From Anaerolineales bacterium (lineage in GTDB: Bacteria; Chloroflexota; Anaerolineae; 4572-78; J111), in assembly GCA_015075405.1 (NCBI GenBank), contig JABTUK010000005.1, positions 186,001 through 250,000 of the forward strand: a stretch of DNA of 64,000 nucleotides, written 5' to 3'. The stretch's first letter is position 1. Each line of letters begins with the position of its first letter. Both the position numbers and the translations under genes were made by a program. Positions 24,324-31,203 of the stretch are shown here, piece after piece. Below the pieces are notes generated by a model. It did not search any database. It saw only the letters and a list, made by a program, of their open reading frames with translations, and was not told where the DNA came from.

Positions 24324-25395
24324 GGCTGGCCTCGGCTTTGAACGCCTCCAGCATGCCCTGGGCGGCCATCAATTCGGCGTTCAACACCGACCCGCCGGCT
24401 GCGCCGCGAATGGTGTTATGAGCCAGGCAGACAAAGCGCACATCGAGCACCTCACACGGGCGCAGGCGGCCAATGGTGGTGGCCATACCGCCCCCGGCGT
24501 CCCGGTCAAGGCGCGGCTGCGGGCGGTTCGACTCGGCGCGAACAACCAACGGCGGCTGCGGCGCGGAAGGCAGTTGGAGTTGTTGGGGCAACGGCTGCCA
24601 TGTTTGCCACGCTTCCACAATATCGCCCAGCGAGGGTTTATCTCTGAAGCTAACAGACACCGTTACCAGGTGACCATCGCTCACCGGCACACGGTTGCAG
24701 TGGGCGCTAATTTTGATGCCGGCCGGGTCAACGCCCTGGCCGTTCAGGCGGCCCAGCATCTTGTTTGACTCGGTGTTCATCTTGACCTCTTCGCTTTCGG
24801 CGATGAAGGGAACGACGTTATCAATGGCGTCGAGGCTGGGCACGCCCGGATAACCGGCCCCGGACAACGCTTGCAGCGAGGTCGCAATAACCGCCTGCGG
24901 GCCAAACGGCATGAGCGGAGCCAGGGCCATGACCATCGGCATGGCGGTGCAGTTGGAGTTGGTGACAATAAAGCCCCGCGACCAGCCGCGTCCGGCTCGC
25001 TGCTGTTTGAGTAAACCCAAATGATCCGGGTTTACTTCGGGCAGCACCAGCGGCACGTCGCTGTCCATGCGATGCACCCCGGCATTGCTAAAAACGCCGT
25101 AACCGGCAGCGGCAAATTGATGTTCCCACTCTTTGGCAAAATTGGTGGGCAGCGCCGAAAACACCAGCTCGCAAGACAGGTTGGTAGACATCTCCTGCAC
25201 GGTCATCTCGGCCAGGTGCGCCGGCATGGGTTCGGTCAGAATCCAGTTGGCGGCCTCGCGGTAACTTTTGCCCGCCGAGCGGTCTGAGGCGGCCAAAACG
25301 GTCAAATCAAAATAGGGATGATGGGCTAACAGTTGGGCAAAACGCTGTCCTACGGCCCCCGTTGCGCCGAGTACGCCCACGCGTATTTTAGGCAT
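24310..25395 (-). CDS. asd: Aspartate-semialdehyde dehydrogenase
   Basis: The protein has 361 residues. It reduces aspartyl phosphate to aspartate semialdehyde with NADPH, the branch point to lysine, threonine and methionine. The N-terminal Rossmann motif is VGVLGATGAVGQRFAQLL, the catalytic Cys is in IVTNSNCTAMPMV (about residue 148), and the substrate-binding segments ISAHCNRVPVSDGHLVTV and the C-terminal LVCLAH-NTIRGAAGGSVLNAE are present. These mark the archaeal/fungal-like class of Asd rather than the E. coli class. GGAGGAACATC precedes the ATG. thrC, for threonine, is encoded 3 kb away. It is followed by a coupled HAD-like gene. Confidence 0.95.
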   Translation of the reverse strand: MPKIRVGVLGATGAVGQRFAQLLAHHPYFDLTVLAASDRSAGKSYREAANWILTEPMPAHLAEMTVQEMSTNLSCELVFSALPTNFAKEWEHQFAAAGYGVFSNAGVHRMDSDVPLVLPEVNPDHLGLLKQQRAGRGWSRGFIVTNSNCTAMPMVMALAPLMPFGPQAVIATSLQALSGAGYPGVPSLDAIDNVVPFIAESEEVKMNTESNKMLGRLNGQGVDPAGIKISAHCNRVPVSDGHLVTVSVSFRDKPSLGDIVEAWQTWQPLPQQLQLPSAPQPPLVVRAESNRPQPRLDRDAGGGMATTIGRLRPCEVLDVRFVCLAHNTIRGAAGGSVLNAELMAAQGMLEAFKAEASHVPA

Positions 25396-25472
25396 GATGT
25401 TCCTCCAGGGTTAAAAGTGAAATCGGATTTTATGGTTTAACACGATGTGGTCAAGTTATGACAGAAATCTCG

Positions 25473-25772
25473 TCACAAAACTTTAGCCATTTCTTGACGA
25501 ACTTCCCGCACCAAATTGACAATTTGCTCGCGGGTTTTGTAGCCGCTCTGCTCAAAAGCTTCACGCATAAGTTGGCTCAAGGCTTTAGGGGAGAGTGGCG
25601 CGGCATACAAAGGATCAAGTTTGTGCAGGTAAAGATGCCCCGGTGCAGGCGCAGAGACGACTAATCGGTCTCCAGGGGCCAGGCCTGCCTGCTGCAACTG
25701 GTCTGCCGTTAGTTTTAGATAACCGCGTGATGAGACTTCAAGCAGAACTGAGTCTTCCGTTGTATTGTTCAT
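25473..25772 (-). CDS. AbrB/MazE-like DNA-binding protein
   Basis: 99 residues from the ATG at 25772; an alternative start lies at 25793 or 25811. The N-terminal half reads VLLEVSSRGYLKLTADQLQQ, then AGLAPGDRLVVSAPAPGHLY. This is the swapped-hairpin AbrB/SpoVT fold, the DNA-binding half of many antitoxins. The C-terminal helix (LSQLMREAFEQSGYKTREQI...REVRQEM) could be a toxin-binding or regulatory tail. No toxin gene follows; the HepT/MntA pair lies upstream in the same direction with an 88-bp gap. It is either a solitary regulator or an orphan antitoxin. Confidence 0.65.
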   Translation of the reverse strand: MNNTTEDSVLLEVSSRGYLKLTADQLQQAGLAPGDRLVVSAPAPGHLYLHKLDPLYAAPLSPKALSQLMREAFEQSGYKTREQIVNLVREVRQEMAKVL

Positions 25773-25860
25773 CTCGGGCCTATCCTTTCCCATAATGAAA
25801 TATTCTCTCACCTTGCGGGGTCAACTGTTTGTCAGGTTGGGCTGGCTCTTCCATGATCTC

Positions 25861-26202
25861 TTAATTGCCCGACGAAATGATCTGCTCAAGTTCCGAAATC
25901 AACGGTGGCAAATCAGCCGTTACGGTATCCCAGACTCGGTCCAGGTCAATATCAAAGTAAGCGTGAACCAGACGATTTCTCATACCCACAATACTTGCCC
26001 AGGGAATTTGGGGCGCTTGCAACCGGCTTTCTTTAGAAACAGTAGCCGCAGCTTCGCCGATGATTTCAATGAGTTTGAGCAGGGACAAAGCCAACATACG
26101 GTCAGAGTCCAGGTCACTACGATTTCGATTTTGGGCAAAAGACGTGGCTTCTCTGGCCGCATCAAGCATATAGTGGAGACGTATCAGATCATCTTTGTTC
26201 AT
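25861..26202 (-). CDS. hepT: HepT-like ribonuclease toxin (DUF86)
   Basis: The 113-residue all-helical HEPN protein carries the catalytic motif R-x4-H-x-Y as RNRLVHAYFDID (about residues 74-85). HepT cleaves RNA and, in characterised systems, is silenced by its MntA partner through AMPylation of the tyrosine in this motif. It overlaps the upstream mntA by 14 bp, the standard gene order. Other helical landmarks are LHYMLDAAREATSF and KLIEIIGEAAATVS, which fit DUF86. Confidence 0.9.
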   Translation of the reverse strand: MNKDDLIRLHYMLDAAREATSFAQNRNRSDLDSDRMLALSLLKLIEIIGEAAATVSKESRLQAPQIPWASIVGMRNRLVHAYFDIDLDRVWDTVTADLPPLISELEQIISSGN

Positions 26203-26521
26203 ACTGCACTTCAGCCCCAGCCATCACTTCTTGCCGAAAATAGCGGCTCAATTCGGCAGGGGTGCGCAAATCTACTTTACGTCCCACCATCTCTGAAAGT
26301 TCAATTTCCAGCGCAGCTAATTTCAAGAAACCGACAGTCTGGCCTGGTTCAAATTCAACCAGGAGATCAAGGTCGCTCGCCGGGCCAAAATCGTCTCGTA
26401 AGACAGAACCGAACAGGGACAACTTGCGAATGTGATGCCGCCGGCAAAATGCGGCAATCTCAACGGGAGATAAGCCCAATCGAGTTTGTCCGGTTACTGC
26501 AATCCCAGTCGTAGTGTTCAC
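26189..26521 (-). CDS. mntA: MntA-like nucleotidyltransferase antitoxin
   Basis: The 110-residue minimal nucleotidyltransferase has the exact GSx10DxD signature (FGSVLRDDFGPASDLDLLV) and a third acidic region in VGRKVDLRTPAEL. MntA antitoxins polyadenylate/AMPylate the HepT tyrosine and so block its RNase activity. An N-terminal extension (MNTTTGIAVTGQTRLGLSPV) precedes the helix EIAAFCRRHHIRKLSLFGS. It is co-translated with hepT through a 14-bp overlap. The module sits between asd and thrC in an otherwise metabolic neighbourhood, so it is likely a horizontally acquired insertion. Confidence 0.9.
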   Translation of the reverse strand: MNTTTGIAVTGQTRLGLSPVEIAAFCRRHHIRKLSLFGSVLRDDFGPASDLDLLVEFEPGQTVGFLKLAALEIELSEMVGRKVDLRTPAELSRYFRQEVMAGAEVQYEQR

Positions 26522-26524
26522 TTC

Positions 26525-27202
26525 TCACTGCTCTTTCTTCAATTGCTCAAGCTCCACCCGCAGACGCGCCACCTCCGCCTCGGCAGCTTGGCGGGCAGCG
26601 GTTTCCTGGCGCAGCGTCTCGGCCAGTTCCAGAGGCGGCAGCAGTCGTTCGCCGCTGGTTTGAGCAATCAGTTCCAATTTGTCGCCCGCAGGCCGCAAAA
26701 TCAAGCCCAGCAAGCGGCTGACCAGTTCGCCCGTTTCGTTAGCGGGGATGGGGGCATAATCGCCTTCCTGCAACTGAAATCCGCGCAGTCGCGGCTGAAG
26801 GTATTCGTCCAGGGGGTCAAAGAGAAAATACTCGGTCACTCCCAACCAGGCGTACAGGCCCTTTTTGCTGCCCAAATCCTGGTCCCACGTGCCTTTGGAG
26901 GTAAATTCAAAGATGACATCCGGCGCTTTACCCTCTTCCCAGGTCTTCCAGATGCGACGCTCATGGTTGGGTACGCCAAAGGCTACAAACAGGTCAGGCG
27001 CAACCTTTTTGGTCGGGTCGCCTTCACTGTAGTAGACAAACATATTGGCCCCAATGTAGACATCATTGCGATAACTAAAGAAGCTGCGCAGCATCGCCAA
27101 GACATAGGCAATGAGGGTAACATGAAAGCCGGTTTCAGCCATAGGTTCTCCGTCCGACTCTGGATAATCCGTGACTTTAAGGTTCAGTTGCGGTAACATC
27201 AT
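26525..27202 (-). CDS. Uma2-family endonuclease-like protein (DUF820)
   Basis: 225 residues from ATG 27202 (a TTG further upstream gives a poorer N-terminus). The restriction-endonuclease-like core shows VAPDLFVAFGV and PDVIFEFTSKGTWDQDLGSK, giving the PD...(E)xxxK active-site pattern, then GVTEYFLFDP. The C-terminus is a predicted coiled coil (ETLRQETAARQAAEAEVARL...). Uma2 proteins are abundant in Cyanobacteria and Chloroflexota; their target is unknown. It follows the mntA/hepT pair closely upstream (3 bp between its stop codon and mntA's start), so the three could be one transcript. Confidence 0.85.
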   Translation of the reverse strand: MMLPQLNLKVTDYPESDGEPMAETGFHVTLIAYVLAMLRSFFSYRNDVYIGANMFVYYSEGDPTKKVAPDLFVAFGVPNHERRIWKTWEEGKAPDVIFEFTSKGTWDQDLGSKKGLYAWLGVTEYFLFDPLDEYLQPRLRGFQLQEGDYAPIPANETGELVSRLLGLILRPAGDKLELIAQTSGERLLPPLELAETLRQETAARQAAEAEVARLRVELEQLKKEQ

Positions 27203-27343
27203 CCCTCGACCTCGCTTAATCCCATCATCCGTTTCTACTGGAAATGTACCGAAAACACGGATGCGCGTCAACTAAGCCAAGTTTTCCCATCAAAATTAGC
27301 TCGTTTTAGGTGTCTTCAAAACGAGTTGGTGTTTATAGAAACT

Positions 27344-27390
27344 GGAGTCCAAAGCTTGCTTTGGCCTTTCCAAAGCAAGCTTTGGACTCC
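27344..27390. repeat. Dispersed 47-bp hairpin, copy 2
   Basis: A perfect 21-bp stem begins GGAGTCCAAAGCTTGCTTTG and has a 5-base loop. It matches the hairpin at 10123-10169, also sharing the upstream TTCAAAA-CGAGTTG flank. It lies between thrC (stop 27398) and the Uma2 gene. Confidence 0.8.
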
Positions 27391-27397
27391 AGCATTT

Positions 27398-28720
27398 TTA
27401 CAGTCGCTGTTCAATCACTTTCCGCACTGCGGCCAACTCTGCCGCCACCTGCACCGGCGGATTGGCGAACTGGGCATTGGGCCAGGCCCCGGTGTGATAA
27501 TCCACCGTTGCGCCGGGGTCTTTCAGCAGGTTGCCGGTCAGGATGCCGACGATGGTTTCGTGGGGTTGAATCACCCCGGCGGCAATCAGTTGGCGCGCCC
27601 CGGCCACCGCCGCCGCCGAGGCCGGCTCGCAGCCGATGCCGACGCCGTCCACCATGGCTTTGGCGTCCATAATCTCCTCGTCGGTGACAGCGGTGACCAG
27701 GCCGTTGGTCCATTCCAGGGTACGGATGGCCCGCTCGTAGCTGACCGGGTTGCCAATGCGGATGGCGGTAGCGATGGTTTCCGCTTTCATGGTTTTGCGC
27801 TCGGCAAAATTGAGCCGGTAGCTTTGATAAAACGGGCTGGAACCGGCCGCCTGCACGGCCGCAATCCGCGGAATCTTGTCCACCAGGCCCAACTGCTGGG
27901 CTTCGTAGAGGGCCTTGCCAAAGGCGGCGGTGTTGCCCAGGTTGCCGGCGGGCAGCACAATCCAGTCGGGCGCTTGCCAGCCGAAGCCTTGCAGAATTTC
28001 GAGGGGGATTGATTTTTGACCTTCCAGGCGGAACGGGTTGAGCGAGTTGAGCAGGTAGACGCCCATCTCGTTGCAAACTTGCTGAACCAGGGTCATGGCG
28101 TCGTCGAAGTCGCCCTGGATTTGCAAGGTAGACGCGCCGTAGGCCAGGGCCTGGGCCAGTTTGCCCGTGGCAATTTTGCCAGCGGGGATAAAAATCAGGG
28201 CTGGAATGTTGGCCAGGGCGGCATAGGCGGCCAGTGAAGCCGAGGTGTTGCCGGTCGAAGCGCAAGCAACGGCCCTGGCCCCCAAAAGTTTGGCCTGGGT
28301 GACGCCGACGGTCATACCCCGGTCTTTGAAGGAGCCGGTCGGGTTTTCGCCTTCGTGCTTGAGAAAGAGCGCGTCCGCGCCGACCCAGTTGGACAGGCGA
28401 GGATGTTCATACAAGGGGGTGTTGCCTTCGGGCCGGGAGACGATGTGTTCAACCGTGGCCGGTAAAATGATTTCGCGGTAGCGCCAGACGCCGGAGTTAG
28501 TAGTGGGGGTTACACGCGGCCCCGGCGCGCCGCTGAGCCGGCCATCAAACAGACCCCGGCTAAGCAGCGGGCGGAGCGCCTCCAAATCATGCCAGACATC
28601 CAGTTGGCTGCCGCAATCACACAGATAGCGCACTTCGTCGGCGGGGTACGACTTTTGACAGCGCAAACAGCGCAGTGAAATGGTGGATACAGATTCTAAA
28701 GGGGGGTTAGGCTGGGACAT
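27398..28720 (-). CDS. thrC: Threonine synthase
   Basis: 440 residues. It converts O-phosphohomoserine to threonine with PLP. An N-terminal rubredoxin-like zinc ribbon (LRCLRCQKSYPADEVRYLCD, then CGSQ) precedes the PLP-fold, as in many class II threonine synthases. The PLP lysine lies in NPTGSFKDRGMTVGVTQAK (about residue 131), and the phosphate-binding glycine loop in VLPAGNLGNTAAFGKAL. The C-terminus has ETIVGILTGNLLKDPGA. With asd at 24.3 kb it represents the aspartate pathway, though the two are separated by the toxin-antitoxin genes. The downstream end abuts the 47-bp dispersed hairpin. Confidence 0.95.
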   Translation of the reverse strand: MSQPNPPLESVSTISLRCLRCQKSYPADEVRYLCDCGSQLDVWHDLEALRPLLSRGLFDGRLSGAPGPRVTPTTNSGVWRYREIILPATVEHIVSRPEGNTPLYEHPRLSNWVGADALFLKHEGENPTGSFKDRGMTVGVTQAKLLGARAVACASTGNTSASLAAYAALANIPALIFIPAGKIATGKLAQALAYGASTLQIQGDFDDAMTLVQQVCNEMGVYLLNSLNPFRLEGQKSIPLEILQGFGWQAPDWIVLPAGNLGNTAAFGKALYEAQQLGLVDKIPRIAAVQAAGSSPFYQSYRLNFAERKTMKAETIATAIRIGNPVSYERAIRTLEWTNGLVTAVTDEEIMDAKAMVDGVGIGCEPASAAAVAGARQLIAAGVIQPHETIVGILTGNLLKDPGATVDYHTGAWPNAQFANPPVQVAAELAAVRKVIEQRL

Positions 28721-28741
28721 GCTCTTTTCTTTCTTTTACAG

Positions 28742-28849
28742 GGTAGCAGGTAGCAAGTAAGTAGCAAGTAGCAAGGTCGCAGATGGAAAGTTGCACGAAA
28801 AGTATACCCTGCGACTCTGCTACCCTGTTACTCTGTTACCTTGCTACCT
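28742..28849. repeat. Iterated-word hairpin, GTAGCAAG family
   Basis: The left arm is GGGTAGCAGGTAGCAAGTAA, then GTAGCAAGTAGCAAGGTCGC. The right arm iterates the complement (GCTACCCTGTTACTCTG, TTACCTTGCTACCTG). It supplies the TAG stop of the gene at 28844. The same word makes the hairpins at 55464-55525 and inside the MITE-like copies. Confidence 0.75.
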
Positions 28850-30043
28850 GTCATCAGTTTCTATTTCAATAATAATCTCTTCTTTATCTGCTTCTTCATT
28901 AGCCGTTTTGCCCCAACCGAGCCGGTAAAGCCAGACCAGACCGGCCATGACTGCGCCGAGCAGTAACAACGCAGGGCCGCCAATGCAAAGGGTAGTTCCA
29001 GCCACCCCGAACAGACTAGCCGAAGATAACCCGGCAGCCAGAGTTTCCGGTGTGGCCCGGCGGGTGCGGTTGGGGGTCGGCTGGGCGACTCGCTTCCGGG
29101 GTTCAAAGGTGGCCGTCGGCGAGGGCGTGGCCGAGGGCGTCAAGGTGGGGGGTGGGGCAACGGTTTTGACCGGCGGCGGAGTCGGGGTGGCAACAGGCGA
29201 GATAGACTCCACTGTAGCCACCTGAGCCAGGGCAATTTCTTCGGTGGGCGCATCAGCCAGCATTGCCGGAGCTTCGGCTTGAACCTCTTCCGTGGCCGGA
29301 AGCGGCGTCGCCGTCGGCGGTTCGGGGATGGGTGTGTCGGTAGGGGGCGGAACGGGCGTATCGGTCGGTGGGGGTGCAGCCGGGGCGGCGCTGCCGGCGA
29401 CCTGTTTCAGGCCAAAGTCGTCAAGCCAGAACTGGTCTTTGGAAGGCGGTACATTGTAGCCTTTTTCGGCCGCTCGCTGCCGCCAGCGGTCGTCAATCCG
29501 CAGAAATAGGGTAATGGTGTCGGCCTGGGCGGTGGCGGTAACTTCCTGGCTGGCGCAGATTTTGCAATCATTACGGGTATTTTCCGGCCCCCAGATAATA
29601 TTGGGCGAACGAGGGTCGGCGCCGCCGAAGGGATCAATGCCAACTTTTCGGCTGATACCGCCGACGACGCTGTTGATTGAATTATCGTTGGAGAGGGAGT
29701 CGAAAACTAACCAGACGATGTTGCCGTAATAGGTATTCCCTTTGACCACCGGCACCTGCTGGAAAATTCCGCCGACAAAATAGTTCTGGGTGACAATATA
29801 GCCGGCCGGGCAGAGCGGCGCGTGACACTCACCGCCGCCTTGCAGCACCGAAAAATCGGCTGAACCCTCCTCGATAAAGGTTTGCCAGCCGCTGGTCCCG
29901 TTATCAAAGTTGCAGTTAGGCAGAATATTTTCCGGCTGCTGGCAAACGTCGGGTGGGGCGTCTTGGCGTAGTCCCTCCGCCGACGATTGAACTTCAAGGG
30001 CCAGGGTCAACACAATAAAAAGTAAAAGTAATCGTATCTTCAT
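28844..30043 (-). CDS. Secreted CBM-like surface protein with C-terminal anchor
   Basis: The 399-residue protein has an N-terminal signal (MKIRLLLLFIVLTLALEVQS). A beta-sandwich domain with the NILPNCNFDNGTSGWQTFIE start is typical of carbohydrate-binding CBM4/9-like modules (about 35-215, with four Cys in pairs). A Pro/Thr linker covers about 215-335, followed by a single membrane helix (FGVAGTTLCIGGPALLLLGA...) and an acidic cytoplasmic tail. The product is therefore a surface-displayed adhesin or sensor; the ligand is unknown. Its stop codon TAG (28844-28846) and last residue come from an iterated GTAGCAAG hairpin. The ribosome-binding site is weak. Confidence 0.7.
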   Translation of the reverse strand: MKIRLLLLFIVLTLALEVQSSAEGLRQDAPPDVCQQPENILPNCNFDNGTSGWQTFIEEGSADFSVLQGGGECHAPLCPAGYIVTQNYFVGGIFQQVPVVKGNTYYGNIVWLVFDSLSNDNSINSVVGGISRKVGIDPFGGADPRSPNIIWGPENTRNDCKICASQEVTATAQADTITLFLRIDDRWRQRAAEKGYNVPPSKDQFWLDDFGLKQVAGSAAPAAPPPTDTPVPPPTDTPIPEPPTATPLPATEEVQAEAPAMLADAPTEEIALAQVATVESISPVATPTPPPVKTVAPPPTLTPSATPSPTATFEPRKRVAQPTPNRTRRATPETLAAGLSSASLFGVAGTTLCIGGPALLLLGAVMAGLVWLYRLGWGKTANEEADKEEIIIEIETDDR

Positions 30044-30122
30044 TTTTTGCTCAAAGCTGTTCTAAAAAGAACCCAAAACGCGAGTATACCCCAAGAAGGC
30101 CAGTTATGAAAAAAGTAACTTG

Positions 30123-30161
30123 TAAAAAAAAAACCGGCCTGCTCTCAGTGAGCGGCCGGTT
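30123..30161 (-). terminator. Rho-independent terminator after the TPR-like gene
   Basis: AACCGGCC and GGCCGGTT form an 8-bp stem (30132-30161), with additional pairing of GCTC/GAGC inside. On the minus strand it is followed by a run of about ten T. Confidence 0.85.
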
Positions 30162-30182
30162 GAAGGCAAAACAACACGCTCA

Positions 30183-30938
30183 TCAAGAAACAGTTGGCAA
30201 AACCACCGGGGTCGAAGTAGGAGTGGGCAGGTCTGTCGGTTTGGGAGTCGGCAGTTCGAGAGAGGGCTTTGTTGGCTGCGGGGTATTGGTGGGCGGCTCA
30301 GGTGGCGTATCGGTGGCAGCCGGTTCGACTGTAGGTTGGACAACCTCACCGCCGCCGGCCGGCGCTTCGGTGCCCGTTTCTCCGCCGGTGAGACCGCCGC
30401 CAACCAGGTTATAAGCCGCCAGGCTGCCCAGGGCGCAAATAATCAACAAGACAAATACGGCCAAAATAATGAGGCGAGGATTGAGCTTGAAGCCGCCTCC
30501 CTTCTTTTGAGCCGCCTGTTTGGAGGCTTTTCCTTTGGTCTTAGATTTGGCCATGGTGCTGGGCATGACCAACTCATCATCTTCCTCAACGTCAGGCTCT
30601 TCGCCGGCCCGGCGAAACTCATCCAGAAAGGTTGCGCCGGTTGCCGGTTCTTCTTCCTCTTCATCCTCGCTAATGGCGCTGCGGGCAATATCGGCGGGGT
30701 TGAAATTTCCGGCTTTCAGGGCGTTGAGGTTTCTTTGAGCAATGGTATTGTTTGGGTTGATGGCCAGGACATTTTCCAGACAGACTTCGCGGTCTTCGTC
30801 TGAGTCTACCACTGTGGTCAGCCACAACCAGACGTCTTCGTTACCCTCGTCGGTTTCGAGCATTTCTTCCAACAGCCGGCGACCCTCTTCTCTGTCGCCC
30901 ATCCGAATGGCTTGAATGGCATCATCGAGCATTGACAT
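30183..30938 (-). CDS. TPR-like membrane protein with Pro/Thr-rich outer tail
   Basis: The 251-residue protein begins with two degenerate TPR-like helix pairs (MSMLDDAIQAIRMGDREEGR, then TVVDSDEDREVCLENVLAIN; about 1-75). A highly acidic and then basic segment covers about 88-150, followed by one membrane helix (PRLIILAVFVLLIICALGSL, about 155-178), a Gly-rich stretch and a Pro/Thr-rich extracytoplasmic tail. The topology is cytoplasmic TPR with the tail outside. GGAG lies 8 bases before the ATG. It is likely a scaffold coupling cytoplasmic partners to the envelope. A good terminator closes the gene. Confidence 0.7.
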   Translation of the reverse strand: MSMLDDAIQAIRMGDREEGRRLLEEMLETDEGNEDVWLWLTTVVDSDEDREVCLENVLAINPNNTIAQRNLNALKAGNFNPADIARSAISEDEEEEEPATGATFLDEFRRAGEEPDVEEDDELVMPSTMAKSKTKGKASKQAAQKKGGGFKLNPRLIILAVFVLLIICALGSLAAYNLVGGGLTGGETGTEAPAGGGEVVQPTVEPAATDTPPEPPTNTPQPTKPSLELPTPKPTDLPTPTSTPVVLPTVS

Positions 30939-31026
30939 GCAGTTAACTCCGTTGCACGGGGATGATAATGAAGTTCCATGGCTATTATATCACTAATTTA
31001 AGCCGGATGACAAGTTAAATGGGGCC

Positions 31027-31203
31027 GTAATCAGTCATCAGTCATCAGTGGTCAGTGGTCAGTCATCAGTAAGTAAACTCAGTAGATCCAATTTTTCACT
31101 GTAGCTGGCGCATCCCTATGCGTCAGCGGGCGGCATAGGGATGCCACCCTACGGGAAATTTGGATCCACTGAAACTGATCACTGGTCACTGATTACTGGT
31201 CAC
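31027..31203. repeat. Iterated-word hairpin, TCAGTCATCAGTGG family
   Basis: The left arm iterates CAGTCATCAGT/CAGTGGT; the right arm reads CTGATCACTGGTCACTGATT. An inner perfect stem, GCATCCCTATG/CATAGGGATGC, and a partial AGTAGATCCAA/TTGGATCCACT complete a nested structure of about 175 bp. The right arm encodes the last residues and stop codon of the glycosyltransferase at 31186. Confidence 0.7.

Noticed and set aside
28742..28849. CRISPR-like array from GTAGCAAG repeats
   Set aside because: The units are directly iterated without spacers and form inverted arms; no Cas gene is present.
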